A DNA stretch of 39,178 nucleotides from Deltaproteobacteria bacterium. GTDB lineage: Bacteria > Desulfobacterota > Desulfobaccia > Desulfobaccales > 0-14-0-80-60-11. The stretch spans positions 1-39,178 of the forward strand of contig VGSO01000001.1 of NCBI GenBank assembly GCA_016874945.1, written 5' to 3'. The notes below the pieces were generated by a model. The model searched no databases. It saw only the letters and a list, made by a program, of their open reading frames with translations, and was not told the origin of the DNA. Position numbers and translations under genes: made by a program. Shown here piece by piece: positions 25,174 to 32,861 of the stretch; the first letter of the stretch is position 1; the number at the start of each line of letters is the position of its first letter.

Positions 25174-25207
25174 AGGCGGCCGGGTCCCCTTGGGAGAACC
25201 CGGCCGC
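25174..25207 (-). terminator. Rho-independent terminator of the di-heme peroxidase gene
   Basis: Perfect 11-bp stem: GGCGGCCGGGT (25174-25184) pairs with ACCCGGCCGCC (25197-25207) with a 12-nt loop. Read on the minus strand it is followed by TTGGTTATTTCTGTTTT. It begins 25 nt after the stop codon. Confidence 0.75.
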
Positions 25208-25231
25208 CGGGAAAGTAACTTCGCCCTCCTG

Positions 25232-27298
25232 TTAATGCAAGAACTGGTTCACGTTTAAGAATGGCTGCAGGGGCTGCAGCCCGGCCGGAATGCGGCCGGC
25301 GGCGCCCACCGGCGGAATCTCCATGACGAAGTCGGCGGGCGGCGTGACCGAGAAGTTCACCCCATGGGGAACGAAGAGCTGGGGATGATCGAAGGGCGCC
25401 CGCTCTTCCTGAACCCGGGGATCCGTGAGGCCCATGAGAAAGGCCACCACGGCCGATTTATTGGCATTGTTGCCCCGGATAAAGCCGATGGGAGAAATCT
25501 CCAGGGGGATATCCCCATCCTCATCTATGGTCACATCCGGGAAGTTCCCAAACCGGAAGTTACCGCCCCGGGAGTAAAAGTCCACCACCTGCATCAGGGT
25601 CGCGGCGCTCCCGCTGTGGAAGTAGGGACCCGTCAGGTTGATGTTGCGCAGATGGGGGACCTTGGTGGCGCCGGCATTAACTGCCCGGTCCGGCGTGGGA
25701 CGGGTATCGTTGGGTCTGAAACCAACCGGCAGATCGGGGGTAAACGCGGCCACCGAGGGGGGCAGCAACCCGTCCCGTTTCAGGATGGCCAAACTGGCCC
25801 AGGACAGGGGATACTCCGCCCCGGTGCGGGGGTTGACAAAGGGCGCGGTCCCCGCCCGGCCGGGGTCGTTGGCGGTCCGCACCACGCTGATGTTGGTAAA
25901 ATCCACGTCATAAAGGGCGTCACCCACCGAGAAAGGCATGAGTTCTATGGCGTTGGGCGGGTTTTTGGTCGGGTCGGGGGCAGGAACCGGGACTCCGGGT
26001 ACGGGATCGGGAGGCGCCAGCAGATTCCCCACCGACGCGCCGGTCATTTCGGGGCCAAGGTGGCAAACATTGCACTGCCCATTCCCCTGGAAAATCTGCA
26101 TGCCGAACACCTGCTGCGGAGTCAGGGCATTGGGGAACCCCTCCTGAAAGCGGTCGAAGGGGGTGTCGTCGGCGATCAGGGTGGCCTCGTAGAGCTGCAC
26201 CGCCAGGCCAAAGAAGAGGCTAAAATTGGCCTCCATCTGGTTGTACTGATCGGTGCCCACGGGGGCGCCGGTTTGGACGGTGGGAAGCCCATTGGCGTCA
26301 AAGGTGACAAATTGCGTGGTATTGCTCCAGTACCGGGGCGCGAAGGCTTGCTTGATCAAGTCCGCATAGGTGGCGTTGATGCCTGGGACATTGGTGGGCA
26401 CCCCGGAGACCAGGGTGGACTTGGAGAGGGCGCCCAGGACGCTGTCCTGGGGGTGCACCACCTGCTGGGCCAGGGGCGGCAGACTGAGCATCTTCTTGCC
26501 CACCTTGGGCCAGGTGCGTCCCCTCCAGGACATCTCGAAGTCGCTGAGGGGCGGTCCCACGGCCTGCGAAGCCAGGCTGGCGTTGCGGATGCGGATAACC
26601 ACCGGGGTCAGCGCCCCGCTGATATTCGCCACGATCCTTCTGTTGGGATTGCCGGTCGCGTCCGTGTCCGCGGCGCCGAAGGGGTTGGCGCCGTTGAAGA
26701 TATTGTTGGCCCGGCCGTCCCAGAAGTTGGCGAAGTTGAAGACGGCATTGATCACGGTGGGGGTATTGCGGGGCTCCACCCGGCGAAATCTCCTGCCCCA
26801 AATGGGGTCGGTTAGGGGAGTCCCGGCATCCACGGCATTTCCCGGAACGATATCGGTGAACTGGAAAAGCCGCACCCCCTGGGAAGAGACCACGTCATTC
26901 CAATCCCGGAGTACGCCTTGGCTGGGATCATTGGGATTGACAAACTTGACGAAGGGGAATTTGAACCTGCTCAGGTTGGTGTTGCGAGTGCCCGCCTGGA
27001 AGGTGGTATCCCCCCCCAGGGTGTCGGGGTTGAGTTGGGCCCGGGTCCGGTTGTCGGCCCCGGCGTGGAAATGGCAACTGGCGCAGGCGGTGAAGCCGTC
27101 GCTGCCCACCTGCATGTCCCAGAACAGGGCCTTGCCCAACGTGATGGCCGCGGCTCTATCCCGGACAAAACTGCCGATAGTGGGGGGCTCAGGCACCAGG
27201 ATGGTTTTCAGGGATTGCCCCCAAACGGCTCCGGGCAGAAGAGCCAGTCCCAAGACCATGGCCAGGATAAAACTGGCCCTTAACTTAGAAGCTTGCAT
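25232..27298 (-). CDS. Exported di-heme cytochrome c peroxidase/MauG-like protein
   Basis: 688 residues with a signal peptide (RASFILAMVLGLALLPGAVWG). Two c-type heme sites are present: CASCH (72-76, within ACASCHFHAGADNR) and CNVCH (409-413). Between them, NTPTVINAVFNFANFWDGRA is the family segment after the first heme, and KVPHLRNINLTGPYFHSGSAATLMQVVDFYSRGG near the C-terminus is the classical CCP/MauG end. The size is about twice a normal CcpA (about 330 residues), with large insertions between heme domains. It is periplasmic, and uses peroxide or another oxidant with electrons from periplasmic carriers; MauG-like protein modification is the alternative. The ATG has GGAGGAG nine nt upstream. 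It is the last gene of the copper/heme cluster, 199 nt after its neighbour. Confidence 0.88.
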   Translation of the reverse strand: MQASKLRASFILAMVLGLALLPGAVWGQSLKTILVPEPPTIGSFVRDRAAAITLGKALFWDMQVGSDGFTACASCHFHAGADNRTRAQLNPDTLGGDTTFQAGTRNTNLSRFKFPFVKFVNPNDPSQGVLRDWNDVVSSQGVRLFQFTDIVPGNAVDAGTPLTDPIWGRRFRRVEPRNTPTVINAVFNFANFWDGRANNIFNGANPFGAADTDATGNPNRRIVANISGALTPVVIRIRNASLASQAVGPPLSDFEMSWRGRTWPKVGKKMLSLPPLAQQVVHPQDSVLGALSKSTLVSGVPTNVPGINATYADLIKQAFAPRYWSNTTQFVTFDANGLPTVQTGAPVGTDQYNQMEANFSLFFGLAVQLYEATLIADDTPFDRFQEGFPNALTPQQVFGMQIFQGNGQCNVCHLGPEMTGASVGNLLAPPDPVPGVPVPAPDPTKNPPNAIELMPFSVGDALYDVDFTNISVVRTANDPGRAGTAPFVNPRTGAEYPLSWASLAILKRDGLLPPSVAAFTPDLPVGFRPNDTRPTPDRAVNAGATKVPHLRNINLTGPYFHSGSAATLMQVVDFYSRGGNFRFGNFPDVTIDEDGDIPLEISPIGFIRGNNANKSAVVAFLMGLTDPRVQEERAPFDHPQLFVPHGVNFSVTPPADFVMEIPPVGAAGRIPAGLQPLQPFLNVNQFLH

Positions 27299-27423
27299 AA
27301 CCTATTCTCCTCCCCTTTCTCCCCTGCAATTTACTCCATTTTAATTACAACGGTCATCCTCTTCATGCTTTTGCGGCTTAATTTGGCAAAACTGGAGAAG
27401 CCTTATAATAAAGAGGGGATCCT

Positions 27424-27485
27424 CGGGCCAGACGCCCGGAGAACCCCGTTTGGTTAACCGGTCTCGGGGGCCTTAGGCCCCCGAG
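27424..27485 (-). terminator. Tandem hairpins between the unknown secreted gene and the di-heme gene
   Basis: A perfect 10-bp stem CTCGGGGGCC (27463-27472)/GGCCCCCGAG (27476-27485) with a 3-nt loop starts 12 nt after the stop at 27498. A second hairpin CGGGC/GCCCG (27424-27438) follows, then CCCCTCTTTATTATAA on the minus strand. A T-rich tail occurs only after the second hairpin. It may terminate or attenuate before the di-heme gene. Confidence 0.5.
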
Positions 27486-27497
27486 GCTGAAGGTTAG

Positions 27498-28757
27498 TTA
27501 CGGCAACAGAGTGGTCTGGATGGTTGCCGCGCCGCCCAAGGCGGACCTCACGGTGACCGAAACCGGGGCATTGACGTTCGCGATCACCGTGTCGGCCCCG
27601 CCGACGTTCAACAGCCGGCCGGCGGCCCCCGCACCTGGGAAGAAGGCCCTCAGGGCCGGCGGGTTGACGGCCACGGAGGAAACGGCCGCCACGGTCAACG
27701 TCCGGGTGGCGATGGCATAGGTGGCCTTGGTGATGGTGACCACGTCCTTGAGGGGGGCCGTCAGAATAGTCTGTTGCACCGGAGGGCCGGCGATGGTCCC
27801 GGTGACCGTCACGTTCGCCGGGAAAGCCGGGGCTGCCCAGGGGATGAGGGCGGCGAAGACCGCGGTGGCGCCCTGCCTCACCAAGGGAACGGCCGCCTGG
27901 CCCGGCAACCCCGCGGTAATCGTCGAACCGGCGGGGATGGGTCGGGGGAAGTTGGCGAACACCTGGGCAGTGGCCCCGCCGACGGCCGGCACGCTAACGG
28001 TGGACTGGGTGACTTTGAAGGGGACGCCGGTGAACAACTCGGCCCCGGTGACAAACAGGTTGGTCTGGGCGTTGTTCCAACCCCCCCCGTTGACCCGGAA
28101 AAAGTTGTTGCCGGTGGGGCTGCCGGTGACCGGGGCGAGGGTGGCGGCGTCACCGAGAGACCCCGGAGGCGCGCCCACCTGCTTCAGGAAAGGCCCGATA
28201 TCCCCGACCCGCGCGGCATTGAAGTTTAACGGCACGGCCCCGATGTCAATGGTGTCGTTGATGGACCGGTTGCCCGGTTGGACGTTCTGATAGGTCCGGG
28301 CGCCGTAAGGATGAGTCACCGTGACGTCTCCGGCGACGGTGGTGTCAATGCGGATCCGGACCCGGGCGAAGACCATCTGATCCCCGTTGGCGGCGTCTCC
28401 TTGGGCAAAAGCGGCCTCCAACGCCAGAACCAATAAGGCATCTCCCGGAACGCCGGGATTGCTGACGGGGTCCATGGTGGCGGTGCTATGCCAATACATG
28501 GCTTCGCTGTTGAAGCCGATCTGGAGGGCAAAAGGGTTAACCGGGAACCCATCCAGTACGGGATCATTGTCCGGAATGCTCAGGGGGCTGGGCGGGACGG
28601 ACAACGTCACCGTCTGGCCCAGGGAGTCCCGGTACCAGACGGGAAAGCCGTTAGTCGGGTTTACCGGACCCACGGCCGTCAAAGCCGGCAGCGCCGCCTG
28701 GGCGAAAGCCAGGACCAGCGCCGCGGCCAACAAAAGGACTCTACCCTTCTTCAACAT
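27498..28757 (-). CDS. Secreted protein of unknown family in the copper/heme cluster
   Basis: 419 residues with a signal peptide (KKGRVLLLAAALVLAFAQAALPALTA). The mature N-terminus AVGPVNPTNGFPVWYRDSLGQTVTLSVPPSPLS begins a region of about 215 residues with FNSEAMYWHSTATM, GDQMVFARVRIRIDT and YGARTYQNVQPGNRSINDTIDIG. I recall this NGFPxWYxD start from unnamed bacterial secreted proteins but cannot name a function. The C-terminal half is Ala/Val/Pro-rich and predicted all-beta, like Ig or cupredoxin-type modules. It has no CxxCH. Met and His residues (YWHSTATM) could bind copper, which is speculation. The ATG has AAAGGAG nine nt upstream. It lies between the multicopper-oxidase pair and the di-heme protein, behind an operator-like palindrome. 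Confidence 0.6.
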   Translation of the reverse strand: MLKKGRVLLLAAALVLAFAQAALPALTAVGPVNPTNGFPVWYRDSLGQTVTLSVPPSPLSIPDNDPVLDGFPVNPFALQIGFNSEAMYWHSTATMDPVSNPGVPGDALLVLALEAAFAQGDAANGDQMVFARVRIRIDTTVAGDVTVTHPYGARTYQNVQPGNRSINDTIDIGAVPLNFNAARVGDIGPFLKQVGAPPGSLGDAATLAPVTGSPTGNNFFRVNGGGWNNAQTNLFVTGAELFTGVPFKVTQSTVSVPAVGGATAQVFANFPRPIPAGSTITAGLPGQAAVPLVRQGATAVFAALIPWAAPAFPANVTVTGTIAGPPVQQTILTAPLKDVVTITKATYAIATRTLTVAAVSSVAVNPPALRAFFPGAGAAGRLLNVGGADTVIANVNAPVSVTVRSALGGAATIQTTLLP

Positions 28758-28872
28758 GATTCTTGTCTCCTTTTTTTGGGCCTGGCCGGGCCAACCCCGG
28801 GGTGATCCGGCAACAGGGCAGTTTTAACCTTAATTATTGATGCGAGAGAGGAAACGATCAATGGGCATTTTT

Positions 28873-28912
28873 ACCTATTTTAGTATAGGTACTTTTTTGG
28901 ATAGGTATAGGT
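28873..28912. promoter_or_regulatory. Operator-like palindrome and TAGGTA direct repeats
   Basis: ACCTATTTTAGTATAGGT (28873-28890) is a 5-8-5 inverted repeat (ACCTA/TAGGT). It is followed by ATAGGTATAGGT (28901-28912), two direct TAGGT copies. It lies about 115-155 nt upstream of the start at 28757, in a 223-nt gap. Related TAGG...CCTATTTT palindromes occur at 32392 and 32651, upstream of the first gene of the cluster. Confidence 0.5.
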
Positions 28913-28942
28913 AAAACTACCAGGTTAATAAAACCTCACGCG

Positions 28943-28971
28943 GGACCGCGGCCCCTGGGGGGCCGCGGTCC
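28943..28971 (-). terminator. Terminator hairpin after the second multicopper-oxidase gene
   Basis: Perfect 11-bp stem GGACCGCGGCC (28943-28953)/GGCCGCGGTCC (28961-28971), loop 7 nt, starting 10 nt after the stop at 28981. The minus strand continues CGCGTGAGGTTTTATT, a modest T-tract. Confidence 0.65.
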
Positions 28972-28980
28972 GAAGCCGGG

Positions 28981-30459
28981 TTAAGCGGTGATATTGATGG
29001 GAATCCGGGCGGTAAATCTCCGGGAGCGACCCCTTAAGGTGTCCAGAAAGTCCACCGTGGCGAAGCCGCTGAAGGGCGCACTCTCCCGGATCAGGCAGTC
29101 AAAGCGCCGGGCCACGCTGAACTCCATGGGGGTGCCGGCCGGCACCAGCACGGGGGAATTGTACGTGCCGAAAGGCGGCACTCCCAGGGCCCGGCCGTCC
29201 CAGGCGATGATCACGATGTTCACCGGGAAGGTCACCCGGACGCTGTTGTAGGCCGCGTTGAGGACCCGGACCAGGATGTTCCGGTTGACCCGGGAGTTGA
29301 TGGACACCTGGACGCCGGAAACGCCGCTCATCAGATACGGCGGGACGACGATGCCCGGGGGCAGGTCCCCCGTTCCCCCCAGCGGGCCCGGCACGTTGAC
29401 CCCGGTGACGTACCAGTGGGTGGAGCGGTAATCGTTGAAGGCGAAGAAATCCGTGGGGAGGACCGGGACCAGGGGATCCCCGTGGGAATAAAAATTATCG
29501 TTGACCCCCGGTATGGTGCCTTCCACGGGAAAAGTTTGCGCAGAATTCTGAGCCAGGCGGGACCAGCGGATGTCCCGGTCGTCGAACACCCAGATGGCCT
29601 CGTTTTGGTAATGGACGGTATAGGCATGGGGGTTGGTGGGAAACTGGCCCTGGGGGTCCGGACTGGTCAGGGGGACGCGGTACGACGGATGCTGGTTGAA
29701 CTGGGGGAAGTTCGCCAGGTTGGCCGCCACCCGGCGGCTGCCGTTGGGGAAACCCAGGGACGGCCGGCTGAAACCGATGGGCCGGTTGTTCAGGACCACG
29801 GAGCCATTCGGGTTGACGGATGCAATGGAGGCATAAAAGGCGTCCGGCGGGTCCACCACGAAAAAGCCGTACAACCCGAACTCGAAGTGCTGCACGGTGT
29901 TCCGGTGGCAGTGGTAGAAGTAGCTGCCCATGTGGTTGGGCTGGAACTGGTAGGTATAGCGGCCCAGCTCCATGGAGCAGTGCCCCACCCCGTCGTTGAT
30001 GGGGGTGGGCTCGAACCCGTGCCAGTGGATGGTGTGGGGCGGTTGCGGGCTGCCCTGGGTTTCGCACTTGAAATCGCAGCCCCGGGGGGCCCGGATGGTG
30101 GGCGCGGGGAAGCTCCCGTCAATCGCTTCATTGATGCCGGTAGGGTCATTCATGAGGAAAAAGTCCATGGGCCGGTTGTCCCAGGTGGGCATAATCATGC
30201 CGTGCAACAGGGACCGATGCACCGTATTAGGCGGGCGGGGCGGGTTTCGGTCCAGGAAACCGGCCGCGGCCATGACCTCCGGCACGGGGTTGGGAAAGGG
30301 AAAATTGGCGGCAGTCAGCGGCACCGCCAGGGGCGGGCGAACCACCAGATCCGGGGTGGCCGGGCTCTCTCTGGGGGGGTCGAACATCTTGCTGTGCATC
30401 CCCTCCATGCCCGCCACCGACCTGCGAAGGACTCGAAACGCTGGATTTTGGAATGACAT
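28981..30459 (-). CDS. Multicopper-oxidase-like cupredoxin protein B (no signal peptide)
   Basis: 492 residues. The first cupredoxin domain has PHTIHWHGF (His142, His145, His147) and YFYHCHRNTVQHFEFGLYGFFVVDPP (His183-Cys184-His185, His191). These supply two HxH motifs of a trinuclear copper site and a type-1 Cys/His pair. The second domain (VRVLNAAYNSVRVTFPVNIVIIAWDG) lacks the HxH pair where other multicopper oxidases carry one. There is no Tat or Sec signal (MSFQNPAFRVLRRSVAGMEG), which is odd for such a protein. It starts 31 nt after the Tat-signal-bearing partner, so joint export and assembly are likely. AAAGGAG lies six nt before the ATG. The substrate (Mn/Fe, phenolic or other) is unknown. 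Confidence 0.82.
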   Translation of the reverse strand: MSFQNPAFRVLRRSVAGMEGMHSKMFDPPRESPATPDLVVRPPLAVPLTAANFPFPNPVPEVMAAAGFLDRNPPRPPNTVHRSLLHGMIMPTWDNRPMDFFLMNDPTGINEAIDGSFPAPTIRAPRGCDFKCETQGSPQPPHTIHWHGFEPTPINDGVGHCSMELGRYTYQFQPNHMGSYFYHCHRNTVQHFEFGLYGFFVVDPPDAFYASIASVNPNGSVVLNNRPIGFSRPSLGFPNGSRRVAANLANFPQFNQHPSYRVPLTSPDPQGQFPTNPHAYTVHYQNEAIWVFDDRDIRWSRLAQNSAQTFPVEGTIPGVNDNFYSHGDPLVPVLPTDFFAFNDYRSTHWYVTGVNVPGPLGGTGDLPPGIVVPPYLMSGVSGVQVSINSRVNRNILVRVLNAAYNSVRVTFPVNIVIIAWDGRALGVPPFGTYNSPVLVPAGTPMEFSVARRFDCLIRESAPFSGFATVDFLDTLRGRSRRFTARIPINITA

Positions 30460-30490
30460 ATTCGTTCTCCTTTAAAATCTCAGGGAAGGT

Positions 30491-32128
30491 TTACGGGAAC
30501 GCCGGGTCCACAAAGGGCGGCGGGAACGGCGGCCGGGGAGTCTGGGATAACAACTCCGAGTCCTTGCTGGGCCCCATGACGCCGTCGCGCCGCGCCTCGT
30601 CAATGCCATACACCAGGATCTGGGGAACTTGATCGAGACCGAGCATCATGGCGAAATCCTCGTCCATGGGGAAGGTCTGCGGCGGCAGCAGGGGCATATC
30701 CGGGTTGCTGCCGGGAGCGGCAAACCGGTCGTTGACGTTAAAGCGCGGCAGGGTGATGTTTAGGTCGCCGATGAAATATTGTCCGCCGATGACGCCGCAG
30801 TTGTAGTTGCCCCCCTGGGAGGTCTGGGAGGGCTCGGAATGGTCGTGAGCCGGATAGCACAGGGGCGACAGCCGCACCGGAATGGTATTGCCGAAGGCCA
30901 GGTCAAACTCCTCCACGGGCGGCCAGGTGGTGGCGCCGTTGGCAGTGGGAAGCGGAGCGTCCGCCAGGCCGATGCCCCGGACATTGTGAACGTCCGGCGG
31001 CCGCTGGAAGAGCATCAGTATATCATACCGGCTGGAGGGAGCCCCGAATTGGTTGGCCTGGAAGGTGTCCACCCAGATGACCCCGGGGCGGGTGAGGGTG
31101 GCATTGGCGGGAACCGGGGCGCCCATGACCACGCCGTCCACCGAGAGGAGGTAAAAGTGGTTGGCGTGGATGTGCATGGAATGGGTCATCAACCCGGCGT
31201 TCAGGACCCGGAGCACGCAGGGCTCGCCTACCCGGGCCATGGGGGTGACCACCGGGTTGTTATGGGAGAAATGGCCGGACTGGCCCATGGAGGTGAAGTA
31301 TTGGGGGATGTCGCTGGCCACGGTCAGGTCGTGATTATTGCGGCCGAAGGCGTCTCTGGTGAATCTCCGCACGAATTCCGCGGCCGGGAAGATCTGCCCG
31401 GCCGGGAGGCTGCCCACGTCCCGGAAGAGGAGGGGGCTGGCCTGGCTGAGGAGCCAGATATACTGCCGGAAGGGTGGGGTCTGGGTGGGCGCATTGGCCT
31501 GTTCCCAGGCCAGGCCGGGGAAGTGGGCGGCGGCGCCCAGGTCGTTGAACAATTGCTGCACCTGGGGAGTGGGATTGGCATAGGGCGTCCATTTTTGCCC
31601 CGCCGCCGGCGCCGCGGGCATGACGACGAAGGCGCCGTGCAGCCCCATCACCCGGTTCACCGGGGCATTCAGGGAGTCGAAATAGAGATAGGTGCCCGGG
31701 GCGCCGGCCGCAAATATGAAATCTCTCGGGACGCCGTCCGGCGGGATGGGCCCGCTGTTGAACATTCCTCGAATGACCAGGCTATGTGGCTCATCCAGGG
31801 CGTTGGTGATTCTGAGAGAGATGATGTCCCCCGTGGTGGCAAAGAGGGTGGGGCCGGGGCAATCGGCGGGAAGGTCAATGACCCGGCCGTCGCCCAGAGT
31901 CGCGGTCATCTTGTAAATCCAGAAGTAACATTCGCCGTTGCCGGGCCCGGCAATTACCGAGAGGGCGTTAAAGGTCGCCATCTCCTTGATGCAATCGGTG
32001 ATGGTGATGTCAAGACGGGCGATGTGGTCGGCCTGGGCCGGCTTGGCTCCCAGCCAGGGGAGCTTGGTACCCAACATCAAGGCGGCCGAGGCGCCGGTGG
32101 CGTACTTGATAAAATCTCGTCTTTCCAT
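30491..32128 (-). CDS. Multicopper-oxidase-like cupredoxin protein A (Tat signal)
   Basis: 545 residues from the ATG at 32128, chosen for GAGGAGAA upstream and a twin-arginine signal, MERRDFIKYATGASAALMLG. The first domain follows the cupredoxin pattern (GPTLFATTGDIISLRITN) but has only LDEPHSLVIRG where HWHG is expected, and YLYFDSLN where HSH is expected, so it cannot hold copper there. The C-terminal domain has THSMHIHANHFYLLSVDG (His316, His319, His321, His324) and CYPAHDHSEPSQ (His428, His430). These are two HxH motifs but no type-1 Cys between the last pair (Asp429). With protein B the set of four HxH motifs is complete. First gene of the cluster. Likely folded before Tat export to the periplasm. 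Confidence 0.82.
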   Translation of the reverse strand: MERRDFIKYATGASAALMLGTKLPWLGAKPAQADHIARLDITITDCIKEMATFNALSVIAGPGNGECYFWIYKMTATLGDGRVIDLPADCPGPTLFATTGDIISLRITNALDEPHSLVIRGMFNSGPIPPDGVPRDFIFAAGAPGTYLYFDSLNAPVNRVMGLHGAFVVMPAAPAAGQKWTPYANPTPQVQQLFNDLGAAAHFPGLAWEQANAPTQTPPFRQYIWLLSQASPLLFRDVGSLPAGQIFPAAEFVRRFTRDAFGRNNHDLTVASDIPQYFTSMGQSGHFSHNNPVVTPMARVGEPCVLRVLNAGLMTHSMHIHANHFYLLSVDGVVMGAPVPANATLTRPGVIWVDTFQANQFGAPSSRYDILMLFQRPPDVHNVRGIGLADAPLPTANGATTWPPVEEFDLAFGNTIPVRLSPLCYPAHDHSEPSQTSQGGNYNCGVIGGQYFIGDLNITLPRFNVNDRFAAPGSNPDMPLLPPQTFPMDEDFAMMLGLDQVPQILVYGIDEARRDGVMGPSKDSELLSQTPRPPFPPPFVDPAFP

Positions 32129-32172
32129 GGGTGTTCTCCTCAATTTAAGGATTAATCACATCATTTGGCCTC

Positions 32173-32213
32173 ATGTTTATCTACGAAGCCTCATGTTTAT
32201 CTATGTTTATCTA
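32173..32213. repeat. Three 11-nt direct repeats upstream of protein A
   Basis: ATGTTTATCTA at 32173-32183, 32193-32203 and 32203-32213 (the last two share one base); two copies continue with CGAA. They lie 45-85 nt before the start codon at 32128, a position suited to a regulator, but a decayed repeat array is equally possible. Confidence 0.6.
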
Positions 32214-32263
32214 CGAAACTAATTTTTGTGAGTTCCTCCTCCTGCCTTGAAAAGTTCAAGATG

Positions 32264-32283
32264 CACAGGCTGGAAAGCCTGTG
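32264..32283. repeat. REP-like hairpin
   Basis: CACAGGCT-GGAA-AGCCTGTG, a perfect 8-bp stem with a GGAA loop, flanked by TGAAAAGTTCA and TACTTTTCA, which extend the symmetry. It resembles dispersed 'CACAGGCTGGAAAGCCTGTG' elements I recall from other genomes. A further small hairpin, GAGCCGAAGGCTC, lies near 32313. Confidence 0.6.
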
Positions 32284-32391
32284 CTACTGATACTTTTCAT
32301 GGTTTATGGGTGAGCCGAAGGCTCATGGCCAACTGCTTTAATTAAAGTTTCATGTTAGGTTTGATTATATGAGTCCCCAGATTATAATAAA

Positions 32392-32407
32392 TAGGTAAAA
32401 GTGCCTA
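32392..32407. promoter_or_regulatory. TAGG...CCTA palindrome 1
   Basis: TAGGTAAAAGTGCCTA, TAGG and CCTA arms 8 nt apart, followed by TTTTAG. It shares CCTATTTTAG with the element at 28873. It lies about 265 nt upstream of the protein A start. Confidence 0.4.
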
Positions 32408-32640
32408 TTTTAGATGGACAACCAACTGAATCATGGGCAAAAGCAGTTAGTTGGCCTCCCTGGCGGAAAGGATGCCTGGCATTGGCCATGGTCCTCTCCT
32501 GGCAGCATCAATCCTTTCCCGGCGACTTGTGGCCCGGTAACGTCTTGTTGCATGGGAAGTTTCTCCTTCCTGAGGCTTATTTGCGCTCAACACCGGAGGA
32601 CTGAGCAGTTACTGCATGATATTTTAATGGTATGTAAGAT

Positions 32641-32853
32641 AAAAAATCCATAGGCATAAATGCCTATTTTGAGGATAGACAATCTGTCTATTGGGAAGAG
32701 GCCACCGACTATCCGGCGGTTGAGAAAATCCTGAACGATGCAGGAAATCTATGAAGTAATTGCAACAACTGGATTCTGCGCTTTGGTCAGAATGGCAAAT
32801 TCACACAAATAGAAATTTATCAACGGCCTGACAGAATCCATAATCCCTCGCTA
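32641..32853 (+). pseudogene. Possible decayed coding fragment
   Basis: One frame reads KKSIGINAYFEDRQSVYWEE (32641-32700), continues ATDYPAVEKILNDAGNL to a TGA (32752-32754), then goes on in the same frame as SNCNNWILRFGQNGKF, TQIEIYQRPDRIHNPS. Residue composition on both sides of the stop looks protein-like, and the frame runs into the opposing methyltransferase gene. There is no start codon with a ribosome binding site. A weakly similar string, ILDGQPTESWAKAVSWPPW, is readable at 32404-32460. The parent family is not recognised, so this may be chance. Confidence 0.3.
32651..32666. promoter_or_regulatory. TAGGCAT perfect palindrome 2
   Basis: TAGGCAT-AA-ATGCCTA, a perfect 7-2-7 palindrome followed by TTTT. 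A second inverted repeat, ATAGACA-ATC-TGTCTAT (32675-32691), follows 8 nt later. The same arm sequence occurs at 32392, and both copies precede a similar GAT[A/G]GACAA[T/C]C string. Confidence 0.5.
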
Positions 32854-32861
32854 CTCTCTTG

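Noticed and set aside
25364..26815. Long plus-strand frame (483 codons) opposite the di-heme peroxidase
   Set aside because: It is a GC-rich antisense shadow: the minus strand has heme motifs and a signal peptide, the plus frame has none. Similar shadows at 29416-30456, 30779-32155 and 35842-37338 were rejected for the same reason.
32414..32653. Open frames on the plus strand in the 733-nt gap upstream of cupredoxin A
   Set aside because: No ribosome binding site and no recognisable fold; treated only as possible remnant sequence.
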